Below, one piece after another: positions 45,906-58,535 of a stretch of DNA of 64,000 nt. Source of the DNA: Lutjanus erythropterus (lineage: Eukaryota; Chordata; Actinopteri; Lutjaniformes; Lutjanidae); NCBI GenBank assembly GCA_020091685.1, contig CM034607.1, positions 33,130,852 through 33,194,851 of the forward strand, written 5' to 3'. The translations under genes and the position numbers were made by a program. The notes below the pieces were generated by a model. It was not told the origin of the DNA. It saw only the letters and a program-made list of their open reading frames with translations, and did no database searches. How positions within the stretch are numbered: the first letter of the stretch is position 1; each line of letters begins with the position of its first letter.

Positions 45906-48685
45906 TGATACACACACACACACTCACACAGAAATGTATGCATAGACTCAGGCAGCCATGGATGGCAGCGTGAAGACACATTATAATGTGTGCACCCACA
46001 CAGATACACATAAGTTAATGTCTACTAAAACATAATTACACAGATACAATCATTTAATTGTAAAGACTCAGCAACAGTGTCATAAAATCAGCTGTTACGA
46101 AGCTACTCCCTCTTCTACTTTAACATAATGGACCTTATGCATAAATTGTTCCTACAAACAGATCAGATCTTAAATTGTGCGTTTTATTTAAGAACGTTTG
46201 TGGCATTCATCAATGTTTTTGTTTGTAGGTGCCGCACATCAGCCAGTACATGCAAAAGCCATCTCGCGTTTTGTGCTGTGAAATATTAATAATGATGAAG
46301 AAAACGTCATTTAGTTCATGAAAACACATCAGAAAAATGCTATACAACTATTTATCCATTTAATCATTTGAAATGTTTACACTTAAAGATGATCAGGTTA
46401 CTGAAGCAGATTCTTCAAAACCTGTGTGCCGTTCTGGAGGTTCAACTTTGCAGTGTTCTCCTGCAGGATGTATGGAAACTCTGACTTCACTGGCATCAGT
46501 TCACCTTTGTGTTCAGTCAGAGTTATACTAAGTCTGACACTTTACTGTCACACTACTGGTGAAAATAAAAAAAAAGTATATATTTTACCATGTCTAAAAT
46601 CATATAAATCAACTTAAAATTTGCTTCTATGATGTTTACAGTAATTGTGGATTGCAGTGAGAGCATGCAGCACGTTTCTGAGGCAGGAGGGTAACTTAAC
46701 AGGACGTGACACAACAGGGTTGTTGCAAAAAATGAAAAACGAATATACATTTTACAAATTAAACAACAGCAGCAAAGCAGTAACTTCCTTTTAATTTTCA
46801 ATCAGAAATAATTATGAACAATGAGAGGAAAGTAAAAGTTAAACGAAATTGCCTTGCAACTTATATCAGGGACAAAACAATATAATCCACCTCATCTGCA
46901 AGTTATCACCCCGACTGGTTTCAGGGAATAATAAAACGTCTGACATATTCCAGTCCACCGTTTGACCACTGTTAAAGCTGGATTACTGCCAAATGGATGC
47001 ATGCAGGGACAGCTGTGGACACCACAGACACACCATAAACTCCCCAAACTTCTTCAATTAACACAAAAGTACATCCAGTTCCCACACACCACTGGTCAGC
47101 AGACCAGATAAATCCACTGTGCTCATGTGTGCATCGAGGCACCATCTCCACAGCCAGTTTGCTGCCTCAAAAGGTAAAAAGCCACTCAATAAACGTCCTA
47201 ATTATATGTGAAAAACAGAATCCTAAATGCGTGGTGGCCCTCTGGCAGGGGGGGGTAAGGAAAGCGCACAAACTGCTTCACCTTTGACAGAGAAATCTCT
47301 CGAAACCTCTGCAATCGTGCTCCTCCATATCTGTTAAAAGGTTTCTTCTTTTCTGTCCTTCTGTGGTGTTTCTTCTTTCTTTTCTGAGTTTAACATTAAC
47401 TGTCAGATATCAGCGTCTGGTGAGTTTGTGGTTTGCATACAACACTTAAGTGTTCTGCCTGTATGGATTTGTTGGGGCGTTTCCATATGCTAATTGTAAA
47501 CTTCCTGGCATACACATCCAATTAAAGATAAAACGCAATTCATCAAAATACTCAGTTGGATAAGAACAGACTTGGCTGTCAGAGCACAACTCTTAGTGCT
47601 GTGTTTAAGATTAAATATAAGAGAAAAGTAACAAAACATTCCTGCATGGGACCCACTGATCCGATGTAAAGACCACAGACCTACTGCCCCAAAAATATAT
47701 ATCAGCAGTTCTTATATTTTGATGCCTGTACAGTGATCGTGGCATAAAAAATCTAAAATCAGCCGCTTAAAGAAGTGTACAGTTGAGTCTCTTTGTCTTG
47801 GTGTTAATCTAAAATAATCAAATTGCATCTCGGTGGTTTTCGACTTCATGCAGCTTCTATTAAAAACCCCGATCTGTGAAGTGCAGGAGATTAATTTATG
47901 GTACCCTCTCACATTCTCATATGGTCGGATTTCCCATTTGTGACACGGCAGCTCTCAGTAAAAATGATTTGTTAGTAGTAATATTGACATTCTACCTGCA
48001 GCAGAACACCTTTCACTACATTTACAATGAACCCAAACATCAATATTCTCTCTTTCCTTTTTCCTCCCTTTCTCCATCTCTCTCTTTCTGAACAAAGGGA
48101 GAAAATCACACAGTCCGCTGGTTACAACTCCTCTTTTCGTCTGTTATCTATCTGCAAACTCTATGTAGACAGATCGGGCTGGCAGTAGCAGCACTGCAGT
48201 AGAGACGCTGTTTGGACAGGTAACAAGAAAAGCTTTCTGAGTGTTCAACAGTTCACTGGATCAGCAGTGCAACTCTGAAGCACAGCAAGGTACACAAGTG
48301 ATGTAGTAAAATAATGAGTAAAAACTCACTACCTGAGTAACTTAACCAACACTTTTCATGAAGGATAAGCCAGTGAGCTGAGAATTTAGTCGGATACAGA
48401 TAGTTTGCAAACTGAAAGCTCCAAGTTGTACCATATTATGTACCGGATGTGTATTTTTCCAACGCCTACATGAATGGTTTGAGCTTCTCACAGGTGTGTA
48501 GAACTCAGGGGTCCTGTTCACCGCGCAGTAAGTTCAATGAATGATTCACTGAACATGCAAAATGTTTGTGAACGACAAAGTATTAATAGAGCTTTCAGAG
48601 TTACACTCGTCTCATAGCATCATTTGCTAAAGTGTGAAATCTTTTACTAACCTTTTATACCAGTTTACATTAATGTTGCGTATAT
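45906..48685. other. Gene-free stretch, nothing recognised
   Basis: A CA run lies at 45911-45922, and otherwise the sequence is AT-rich and plain. No exon pattern or named repeat seen. Confidence 0.4.
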
Positions 48686-48880
48686 CTGTCTGTGTTAGCA
48701 GTAACATCACTGTCAGACAGGCATCAGTCAGGAGGGATACTCTGCACAAACCCATGCAAACACATGAAGACACACTCCCACACATTTACTGTATGCAAAC
48801 ACATGAACATATACACAAATACTCCATGGGAGAATTGCTGCACTCCACAAAAAGACAGTCAAAGTATTAAAATACCTTTT
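48686..48880 (+). repeat. Local duplication, copy 2
   Basis: Second copy of the block at 45321-45515, same orientation. The CA-rich middle and the flanking unique-looking text (tcactgtcagacaggcatc, tccatgggagaattgctg) both match, so the similarity is not just microsatellite. Confidence 0.75.
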
Positions 48881-49584
48881 CACACTAGCGTGCATTAACA
48901 GTCTTTATTGGCGGCAGCACAGCGAGTCCAACCACAGTAGATGCACTGCTCTTAACACATGCTCATTATGCACATACAGAGCTCCAGAATTCATCAGGAT
49001 TGTGTTCAGTCCTGTTTGTTTTACTCATCCCTCCATACATGGACCTTCTTGTTCTTGAAACCTGAGTTTACACTGACGTTGAAAGCTTGGTGCATCTCAT
49101 ACAGACATATTATGCGTCTGTATAAGAAGCTGAGAGCTGTGATTAAATGCTGGGAGTGAGAACAGGCTGTTTTGACAGAGCTTCAAGCTACAATGACAAG
49201 TGGTTTTCACTAAGAAACATACACACACGGCCAGATATGCTAAGAAAATATCTATGTAGCAATGCTGTAATAACATACAATCACAGTACACACTTGCATG
49301 CACTCACACACACCCACACAGCCTCTAAGACAGTAGAGAAGGACAGCCATCACTGTTGAGCACATGCAGAGAGGAAAACAGGCCGTAATCCATCATCCAC
49401 TTCCCTGACCCCCGAACGCCAACCGCCTCCTTCGGCCCCTCCTCCTTAATAATGCACCGCGGAAACTCCGAACCGGTCCCTCCCCCCACACACACACAAT
49501 CACATATAATATCACACATGGAAGGTCACACAGTGATTTAAACATCCAGCTCGACACACTCTGCCTCTCACACTGTTTTTAACT
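48881..49584. other. Non-coding, CA-rich patches
   Basis: CA runs near 49305-49320 and 49488-49498. No gene recognised. Confidence 0.4.
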
Positions 49585-49630
49585 CACACACACACACACG
49601 CGCGCGCGCACACACACACACACACACACA
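49585..49630 (+). repeat. Compound AC/GC/AC microsatellite
   Basis: An (AC)n run, a (CG)n core at about 49598-49608 and another (AC)n run. The alternating purine-pyrimidine pattern is Z-DNA-prone. Confidence 0.9.
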
Positions 49631-49800
49631 TACTCTCCAACAAACACTGAGAGATGGAATTCAATTTTGTCACAGCAAACTGCTTTTCACGGACATTCGC
49701 GGCCCCGCATCTCCACCATAAATGGAAATTTCATGCGGTTAAAGAAGTCTTCCTCTGGTTTCAATGAGACACGTAATGACGTTTCTGACCCATTACAGAC
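49631..49800. promoter_or_regulatory. Possible conserved non-coding island
   Basis: The stretch with cggacattcgcggccccgca and ccataaatggaaatttcatg (49690-49735) is non-repetitive and mixed in composition. Candidate only. Confidence 0.22.
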
Positions 49801-52162
49801 TTTTTTAAAACCTTCATTTATCCAGGAAGGTTGACAGAGAACAGATATGCCATCTCAGCAACTAACTGCCATCACTGAACACTGCAGCTTATGGAGTTTC
49901 ACTGCATTGCTCAAGAGCACCTGAGCAGCTTTCGCCACTAGAGGAAACAGCATTTTACTGTGATGTAATGACCAAAAATTTGCCAAACAATTGCCAAAAT
50001 CAGATGACCTAAAAACTAAGCTGGGAAAATTACCTAAATCAGGAGATTCCTGAAGAGAATTTGAAAAAAAGACTCGTTGTATCATGGCACAGAAAACACA
50101 GTCACAACTCATTTCTCAAAAGATATTAAATAGATCCTACTTGACTTCTTCCAAACAGTGATATATGTGGGAGATGTAGCAGAAAGGTAGAAACTGGAGC
50201 GCATGCTATATGATTGTGATAAAACATAAAATATGTGGGATGATATTTTCTTTCTCTAATACATCTGATCAAAAATCCCACATTATATCCCTCGGGGGAC
50301 AATGTTAACATGTCAAAACGTCCGAAATCACCACTTTTAAAGGCAGGATGGATCATGGGCAGGTTACTTATAGAGCAGCTGAGAGGAAGCATCTATTGTT
50401 ATTGCTGGACTGTTGACTTATTTTTATTTTATCTTTTTTCTTCAGCTGTTATAAAAAGAGGGAGACTGGACAAACCTTGACAGAAAACATTATACAATCA
50501 TTTTGTAATAATGTAACCGTCAATTTATTGCAAGTGTCTGACCCAAAATAATAATAAAAAATATTCTGTGACTCTAAATTATAACAGCCTAATACAAAAT
50601 GTATTATAACCAGTCAAAGAGAGATGTGAAATATGTGTGAAGCTATGCTTCGGTACTTTACATTAATATCAAATCCATTCAGAAATATATTCAGAAACTG
50701 ATACGGCTATAATTCAAACTAATAAGACACCTCACGTCACTTTTATTAAGATAAAACATGTTTCTTATTTTCTATTTATTTTTTGAGTAATATTTTCCAG
50801 CCACTTGACACTACAGGATGGCAACAACGGTCTGTCTGAAATATCTCTGCAGCTTTTGGATAAATTGCCATGAAATTTTGAACAGACACAGTTCTCAGAC
50901 GGTGTGCCCAAACAGCAGAGCAGTATCGAAATGTAAACTATAGATTTGTGGAAAAAATAGGACACTCCCACTTTGGTTCCCAGGGAAAATCTGCAATATT
51001 TTTGGTTTCAGTTGGGAACCAAATTTTGGGAAGCGTGAAGTGTTCTGCTCTCAACTTTTTTTTTTTTTTTGCGAATGCACTCAAAACAGGAAGTTTAAGT
51101 ACAGAAGAACGTAAATGGAGACACAGCATGTGTGTGGTGCTAATTAGCAAGTGATAAAATGCTAAACTAGGATGATGAACATTGTAAACATTATACCTGC
51201 CAAACATCAGCATGTTATGACACAAGGCGAAGGAAACTACCATCACATGAGTCGTTGTTGGACTGTTGATGTACAGATTGTCAACTCAATAAACCAGTTG
51301 CCTGCTGCACAAATGTCATGCTTGTTTTCTGTTTTATTGAAATAGCAGCTTCATATTTTATGACAACAGATGGAGTGATTAAGGGAACAAACTCCTTCAC
51401 TTGCAGGTTGCATGAAATTAGAAAAATATCTATTTCTAGATTACCTGTATCACAAGCAACAAGCCACAGTGCCTGTGTGTTTTCACCGTTGTGAAGCATT
51501 TACCCAGTCAGTGATAATTAACACACCGGCTTCGTCTCTTCAATCACTCAAAACATCCTGAGCTTGATTGCTTCCTACGCCAAAGTATTCTAAAGAAACA
51601 GCTAATGAGCCTGTCAGAGCAGCTCCAAACACTGCTGATCTGTGCCTATAGGCTAATTATAATGTACGGACAGTGAGGTGAAACACATCCTGAAACGTTA
51701 GAGGTGCCAATCAGCACGTGAACATCGACTGACAGAAGGTCAGAGGTTTTTCTTCTCTTGCTTTGCAGATCACAAGGTGAACAGTTTCAGGAAGCTGCGC
51801 GTGAATGTTTGCAAAGACCTCTTGACCGCGTCATCATGAATATTGATCGTGTTCAGCCTCCAATCATCCCGTCTTTGAGCATCTTTGCAGCTCGAGTCAC
51901 TTTCACATTCAGCCGCTGTTCCACCTTCTTTAAAAATTACATCCCCTTCTTCTTCTATTCTTTATTCTACACTTGTAGTTACATCATGATCACTGCCTTA
52001 TTGTCTGGACCTGCACTTATTAAACTGCAACAGATCCCCTCCAGACATGTTTTAACATGTATATAAATTGCTCTACTTTGAATTGTAGTTTGTATCTGAC
52101 ATGTTCATTTTACAAAAGAAGCTGATAACTATATGTGAAGGTGTGTGCATAATACATAAAGT
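49801..52162. other. Gene-free stretch, nothing firmly recognised
   Basis: A perfect 11-bp inverted pair tttggttccca/tgggaaccaaa lies near 50972-51023, and a T-run at 51058-51070. An acceptor-like tcttctcttgctttgcag (about 51752-51769) precedes 23 open codons and a stop at about 51839, but I recognise no protein there. Confidence 0.35.
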
Positions 52163-52616
52163 AGTCTTTATGAATGTTTATGACATTATATTTGTCATTA
52201 AGTGTAATTCAGTCATGATGTCCTTTTTCTGGCAATGTTGAAATTGTTAAACTAGCCGACAAATATCTGTCCGTCATCTATCTCTGTAAGCTAATTCATG
52301 TGGGCACTGTGTTGTCTTCATGACAGTCCACATGGTATTACTTTAGTTTAAGTCCAGGAAATTCTTCAAGGGTTACAAAAGTATTTGACAGTGTAATGAA
52401 GCTTAATGATATCTTTATGACGAGTCCAAAATGTACCATTTACTTGACTAAATATTCATGACACACTTAAAATGGTCTCACGATTGCCAATGTCAGTTTA
52501 ACGTCATGTTTAAGTCTGTCATGTCAAGTTGTCATGACAGAGACATCTCAAACAATGTCACCTGTAACTGCCCCAATGACACTTAATGACAACTGTCATA
52601 AACATTCATACAGAGT
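52163..52616. mobile_element. MITE with ~45-bp terminal inverted repeats
   Basis: The left end agtctttatgaatgtttatg with gacattatatttgtcatta and the right end, reversed actctgtatgaatgtttatg with acagttgtcattaagtgtc, are inverted copies over about 45 bases. The interior has further tcatgaca-type phrases. This is the wording of a common teleost MITE with TGTCATGACA motifs. No clear target duplication and no coding capacity. Confidence 0.65.
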
Positions 52617-54568
52617 CAGCTAAGTGAGATTTACTCCTCCTGCTTTATTAAAAATTCAGAATCTCTAAATGTACATCTGGACAGCAGGTGTTTAAACATT
52701 TTAACCAGGACTGCCTTCTTAACTGTTTGTGATGTCACAAATCATGCCTGTAGGCCCGCCACCAAAAATGTGATTTTCATTGAGTGCAGAGAAATGTTCC
52801 ACTTTCAGCAGGTAATTGTGAAAACATGCTTTGAGTGTCAAACTCTGCACATATGTCCTTCTGCTCAAGCAAAGCTCAAACATTCAGCTGTAGGAACAAG
52901 AAGAACAACATATTTTTGAGTGGCGGGGAACTTTAATATTATTTCTTTTTGAATATTGTTGGTGGCTACACTTTGTTAATTCCATTTCTACTAGAGATAA
53001 TTAAGATTTCACACAAATAAAACATGAATTTTAAAATGAAATTATACAGACTTTTGAATATCAACTTTTCAAATAATTCCCTTCCCTGAATCAATTAAGT
53101 TTCTTATTGTGTGTAAGGCTTTTTTAAAAGAATGAACACTGGGACAGACGTTCATTAAATCCTTGTGTCTTACTGTCTAAGCTGCTTTTGAATGTTACTC
53201 CTGCACTTGAAAAAATGTGTGAGTATCTTCAGCAACTGAACACATTTGGATATCACAGATTAAGGTTTTGAAAAACTAATTATTTTTTATTTATGTAATC
53301 AAGCCTGTAGATTCTTGAAAAAATTACCAGGTGTCTCAGACGAACAAGAAAGCAGACAACAAGGAAGCTCTGTCCTTGAAAGTAAAATGTTCATCCCTCT
53401 CTAACCTTATCACTGATGGAAATTACAGTGCCATGATACAAATGGGAGTCGTGTCTCAGTCGTGATTTGCTTCTGTAATGCCAGGGATCTGAAAGTGATT
53501 GGCTTCCAACTGCTAAAAACAAACCGATGGCTGCGTGCAACCCCTCCTGACAAGACCGCAGAACAAGACACTAAAACCAATCTGTGTTTTCCATTTCCAG
53601 ACAACACCACTTGATTTATTAGCAGAGAAGAACTAGAGGCTGCAAATGCTCATTATTTGACAAGCAAACTGGCTTTTTCCACAAAGGATATGAGTGTAAA
53701 TTAGAAATGTAATTTCTCTCATTCATTAAATAATCTTTCGACCACCCAAAACCATTAAGTGCCTGCAGGGCTCCCTGTGAGGAACCACTGGATGAATGAG
53801 TCTATTTTCATTATATTCTGTATGCAGGTCTGAAAACCCGCGAGGTTTCCCTGTGAGGTTTTCCTGCTTGATAGCAATGTTAACATGGTACTGTACACGG
53901 TGAGAAAGTCTTCTGAAATCATGAGAAAACTGACTTCAGTCTCTGAGAATACATTTCTTGTTTTGTTTTTTTCTTGACAGCAAAAACAACATCAACATGC
54001 AGCTGAGTCTCAAGTGCACATATCCTCCATCATCCCAAAACTTCATGTCAGCGCTGCTTCAAAACAATTGGTGGAAATACACCTGTAACAAAATAAAAGC
54101 AACTGAAATGAACAGATTTGCAATTATGATAAACTGTGTTTGTCAAATGTCCCTTAAGTTGTTACGCAAACTGAACTGATTTAGTTCCAGTTGTCATCTC
54201 ATGTGTTGGTGATGTTGCTCAAAAAGGTTGAGCGTGTCACAAACACGAGCAGGTTCTCTCATTAAGTCTTCCATGCCAAAAAAGAATGTTTTTTTTGCTA
54301 TTTATTCATACGATTTTTTATTGTTTTCTTCCTTGTGGAAAGCCCAATTACCTGCACAGTCCTTGTCATCGCTGATGCTACTGTTATTCTGTCGAGGCTG
54401 CACACAGACGTCTTCTACCTCGAGGGTGCACAATATACCCCGAGTTTACAGCCCGAACTGTGCAGGTGACATGAGGAACCAGAAGGAAATGGTAGAGCAG
54501 GGATAAATATGTCATTCCACACTGGCTTCTACATTTACAAACATAACTATTTATATTTTGATGTTGTT
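52617..54568. other. Gene-free stretch, possible conserved island at 53740-53880
   Basis: The segment 53740-53880 repeats a phrase, ccctgtgaggaaccact and ccctgtgaggttttcct, 74 bases apart, within non-repetitive sequence. The rest is plain AT-rich. Confidence 0.3.
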
Positions 54569-54943
54569 TAAGGGATAGTTCGCATTAATCGAAGGGGGTT
54601 TGAATGATGTACCTATCCATAGTCAGTGTATTAGATGCCGGTCAGCACATCCCTAGAAGAAGCAGAGCATCAGGAGAATTTGGAAAGGTCAACTCCAAAC
54701 CAGGATGCAAACCCACAGCTGTCTTGCTTATAGGTTAAAGTTTGAACCACTGTATCACTGGGCCACCATTTTCATCTTAGACAACCTTTGTTGACAGGAA
54801 ACCACAGTTATATAAGCCAGATATTGCTCTTTTCAAAACAACCAAACTCCATAGGCAAAATTACCAATTCTATTTTGCACAACACAGGAGTCGCTGGTCT
54901 ACCGCTATCTCGAACGGTTAGTTTGTGTGACTTCTGTGTTTTA
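54569..54943. mobile_element. Family B MITE-like copy interrupted by a tRNA-like SINE
   Basis: Starts taagggatagttcgcattaa and continues gtacctatccatagtcagtg, the left end of the family. After the SINE-like insert the family resumes with caaccaaactccataggc and caggagtcgctggtctaccg. Confidence 0.55.
54690..54775 (-). repeat. tRNA-like SINE fragment
   Basis: On the minus strand tggcccagtgatacagtgg resembles an A box and gtgggtttgcatcctggt a B box, at tRNA-like spacing. It breaks the family B element, which suggests later insertion. No cloverleaf forms. Confidence 0.4.
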
Positions 54944-54945
54944 TA

Positions 54946-55245
54946 GGGATAGTTTGGATTCACCAGACTCACATAATAGCACAGAAAAACTAGCTGATCA
55001 AGGCAGCGATAGATCAGTAGCTCCTGTGTTCTGCGAGGTAAAACGACTGATTTTGCAAAAGGAGTCTGGTTGCTTTGGAGAGAAGATTAACTGTCAAATA
55101 TAACAGCGGTTTCCCATCAGAAAAGGCTGTCTGACAGCAAAGTAAAGTGGTGAAAATGGCTAAAATATCTTTTCTGACACTGACTACTGATAAGTATCTC
55201 TAACAGCTCCACATTAAATAATTTAAACTACCCCTTTAAGTGGAT
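54946..55245. mobile_element. Family B MITE, short copy
   Basis: Left end agggatagtttggattcacc and right end aatttaaactaccccttt, reversed aaaggggtagtttaaatt, give an imperfect terminal inverted repeat. Interior blocks (cagtagctcctgtgttctg, ccatcagaaaaggctgtctg) are shared with 33567-34125. Confidence 0.6.
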
Positions 55246-58200
55246 TGAATTAAACATCTGTCGAATAGAACAAACTCTGCTTGTATTTAATTTAATATTA
55301 TCTTGTGTGTCTTATATTTGATGAGTAGAACATGGCACTGTGAGATTCCTAAAAGGTCTAAGAGCATCAGTATACTTCAGATGTAGAGTGGGTGTGAAGT
55401 GATGTCAAAACTGAGAGGGCTGTATCCAACAGGTTTTGCAACTTTCCAAAACAGATAATCCGTCAAGTTCTGGCAGGCTTTGAACTTCCCTCTCAAGCTC
55501 TCTTTTCTTTTTTCATTCCTCACGGTCTCTTTTGTCACTTTTCGTGTGTACTGAGCGCAACCGAAAGTGTCTCAAATTGTACGATTCATTGCACCAAGAC
55601 GACACAGATAACAAAAAGACACAGAGTTCCTGGAGAGAGATCAGTGGGATGTAACCAGGCCTTGGCAGGCTTTTTGTCCCGTTGTTCCAGAGTAGACGTG
55701 GTCAGACGACACATTGTACAACCTAGGACTTTTCATACTGAAACCTTAATTCTGAGAGGAGCAGCCATGGTGAAGTTTGAAAATCTGACAGTGTCAGCTA
55801 CAGAGCAGGCATTTGGGTCCTGGCATGTACTCTTGACAATGATGGCACCATCTCAGCCTTGCACAAAAAGTACACAAATCATATTTCAACATACATCTGT
55901 GGCGAGAAAGTTGTTTATAAGGCTTTGATGCTGAGAGGTGTTGAACTGACCATTAATTCTACTTCTCTAGTTTTAGCTGCTCACTCGACCTTTTGATCTA
56001 CAACCTATATACAAGTACTTGCACATCCATGGAGGTGAAATGCCATTAAATAAAATTAGGGGAACTTGTGATCACATCAATGTGTGCATGATCAGACTTT
56101 CATCTTGTCCAGAGCGTACTACAGAACCAACCGGCCTATTTTTTGACTGTATGCTGAAGGACCTCGACGTGAAGACAGCATGTTTCTACCTGGAAATGTT
56201 TTACTACATTCACACATGTATGGTGAGAACTTCCATTATGCCCAAAAATACACATAATACCTTTTATTAAACTCAAGTTACAGGTCAATATAGTGGTAAG
56301 TTCCAGATTAAATTCCCTTCAAAGTCTGAACAAACAGGAATGTTAACTGTAACTCGACTTGTTGGTAGAGACATACAATTGTGAGGCAGTAATTCTGTTT
56401 TTTTGTCTGCTCTGTTTTGTACGACCATTCACAGCTGACTTCTGCTAGGGGCTGCAAAAATGATCAACAAGTGCTTCAGTCTGAAATCTTTATTTAAGTT
56501 TGGGACGACGTACATGGAGGTCATGTTAATGTTGCAAATCTCTGCTGGTTGCATCTGACATTGCAGTAGGTGCTTCACCTTTGGTTGCCTTGTTGCTATC
56601 TGAACTCTGCTGAGTGATTTCTTTTGGTTTCTCTCTTACTGTACAGCAGGTGAAACAGCCAAAAAATATATAACTTAAAGGAGAAATATGCAACATATTT
56701 ACTCTACTAATTCATACAATTATTATGACGTCATCAGTAATTAAGGAAACATGGTGAGTTGAAACACCGACTTCTCCTGCAGCCAACATGTTCTCTTTTG
56801 AAATTTCCATTTTGGGCTGAAACAAGTGTTCGTGTCTGCCTATTTCACATTAATTAAACTAATGCCAGATGTTTGCCAAATGAGTAATTGTCTATTTATG
56901 AGTCATAAGAAATCATCAATAATCTTTTGGAAGGAGAAGATGATAATAAAGGTTAAATTGAGCAACATATTAATGGAGTCTGGCAGGCAGTGAAACAGGC
57001 AGCCACTGAACTCCAACTCCAGACTGTGCATTTTCAGAGCAGAGGGCTTTTGTTTTCAGGTTAACAGGCTTAGTTTTACATTGGCAGACAACGATTAACT
57101 TACACTTTAGGACTTGTCATCTCTTGTCAGTGTCACAGTGTAATGTTATACTATTATTGCACTCCTGCTCAGTGTCCATACAGCCTGAGCTTCAAGTCTG
57201 CGGAGGACGGGGCACAACCACAGATTGTGTATTAAAGAGATTCAACCCATTGAATGTACCGTTTATGGCTCCAGTTCACTATTTGGACTCATTTTTGAAT
57301 GCAAGGATCTTACATATTCCTTTTACAATTTTACAAAGAGAGTGAAAACCATAGCAGCCTCATAAAAGGTGCAAAAAAACCCTTAAATGTTCCTAAAATT
57401 GTCACAATTTATAGAGAAGCGCTGCTAAAGAAGTAAAAACGGCCCAGCTGGACACTTCAGCACTATTTTACACTCAAGCTACAGATATTAAACCGCCAGT
57501 CCTTCATCTAAACACACCCATGGACCCCCCATTACTTTACATCATTTTCCATTCAAACTGCTGACAGAGTCCGAGAGCTTCGTGCCTTAAAGGCATAAAA
57601 AGGCTTTTAGTCATGCAGTACAGTTAAAATACATATCACCTCCTCATTAATGTCCACTCTGACATCTCTGCTGCTTTGCTGATTAATGCAGTTTTCGTTT
57701 AGTCGCCACAGAGTGCTTTTGGCTCCGAGCAGATCTCATCATGCTTTTTAACACAGACTCCTGCCTACAACGTCACCTCTGCTGCTCTGAAACCTTCCTT
57801 ATCTTCTTTAAAAGAAAATCAAAATTCAGTACCACAAAGCCTTCAGTTCTCCAGCTCTGCAGCTCCGTCTCAGTATGAGACACCATTCTCTGTGACAGAA
57901 AGATGTCTGCACCTTCTCTTATTATGTTTTCTCTTCTCGTAAAGAACACTTTTTGGCACCTCAAATGCAGGGCGATTAGGTAAATAAGTAATTTCATTTT
58001 AAGTTGTTTTTAATGCAGGCTTATTTCTACCCCACGCTTTACAGGATAAAAGACTGAAATTCGGCACAGATGCTCTGCAGGCTGAAAAATTCAAAGGCAA
58101 CCGGCGGTTTGAGACGCATTTTTATGCTAGAATATGACTATTGAATTGACTTTGCAGAGAAAGAATGGGCAGCAGTGCGGTACAGATGGAAGGTACATGG

Positions 58201-58469
58201 AGCATAAAGAAGAGAAATGACGGGACGTTTTCATGATGTCTGCTATTGTACTAACTCACAGTCCTGTTTGTAACAAAGGCACCAATGAATACACTTCAAG
58301 ATTTGTTCAGCCCGTCCTCACTAGAAAAACAGCTGTACGCACTGTAAAAAGTGTATTTGAGTAGTAGCTAAAGTAATTTAATATTGTGATTTATTCTTTT
58401 TGTTGATTATAACAACTTGAAATTACACCCAGTTCCCTTAAAGCGCAAAAAATAACCCAATACCTTCAG
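55246..58469. promoter_or_regulatory. Gene-free stretch, possible conserved island at 57540-57770
   Basis: 57540-57770 (gcataaaaaggcttttagtc, gctgattaatgcagttttcg) is non-repetitive with ATTAATG-type cores. The plus frame of 94 codons at 55644-55928 is not recognised. At 56683 acttaaaggagaaatatgca may start a MITE, but I see no second end. Confidence 0.22.
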
Positions 58470-58535
58470 GCAGGAGACTGGGATTCACATCCTGTGTGAA
58501 ACTAAAAGTCAACGATGACTCATTTAAAGGTTTAA
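58470..58535 (+). repeat. Dispersed repeat family A, short fragment
   Basis: caggagactgggattcacat, cctgtgtgaaactaaaagtc and aacgatgactc match the 'caggagagcagggttcatgtc...accaaaagtcgac' portion at 12.95 kb. Confidence 0.45.

Noticed and set aside
8332-45930. CA/TG clusters as CRISPR-like or other regular arrays
   Set aside because: These are simple microsatellites with no repeat-spacer structure.
45673-46011. 112-codon minus frame with Cys/Val repeats
   Set aside because: Its N-terminus is translated CA/TG repeat, and the remainder is unrecognised non-coding sequence.
51752-51839. Acceptor-like site followed by 23 open codons and a stop
   Set aside because: The peptide is not recognised, the length is well within chance, and it has no partner exons. 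Kept only as a remark in the stretch entry.
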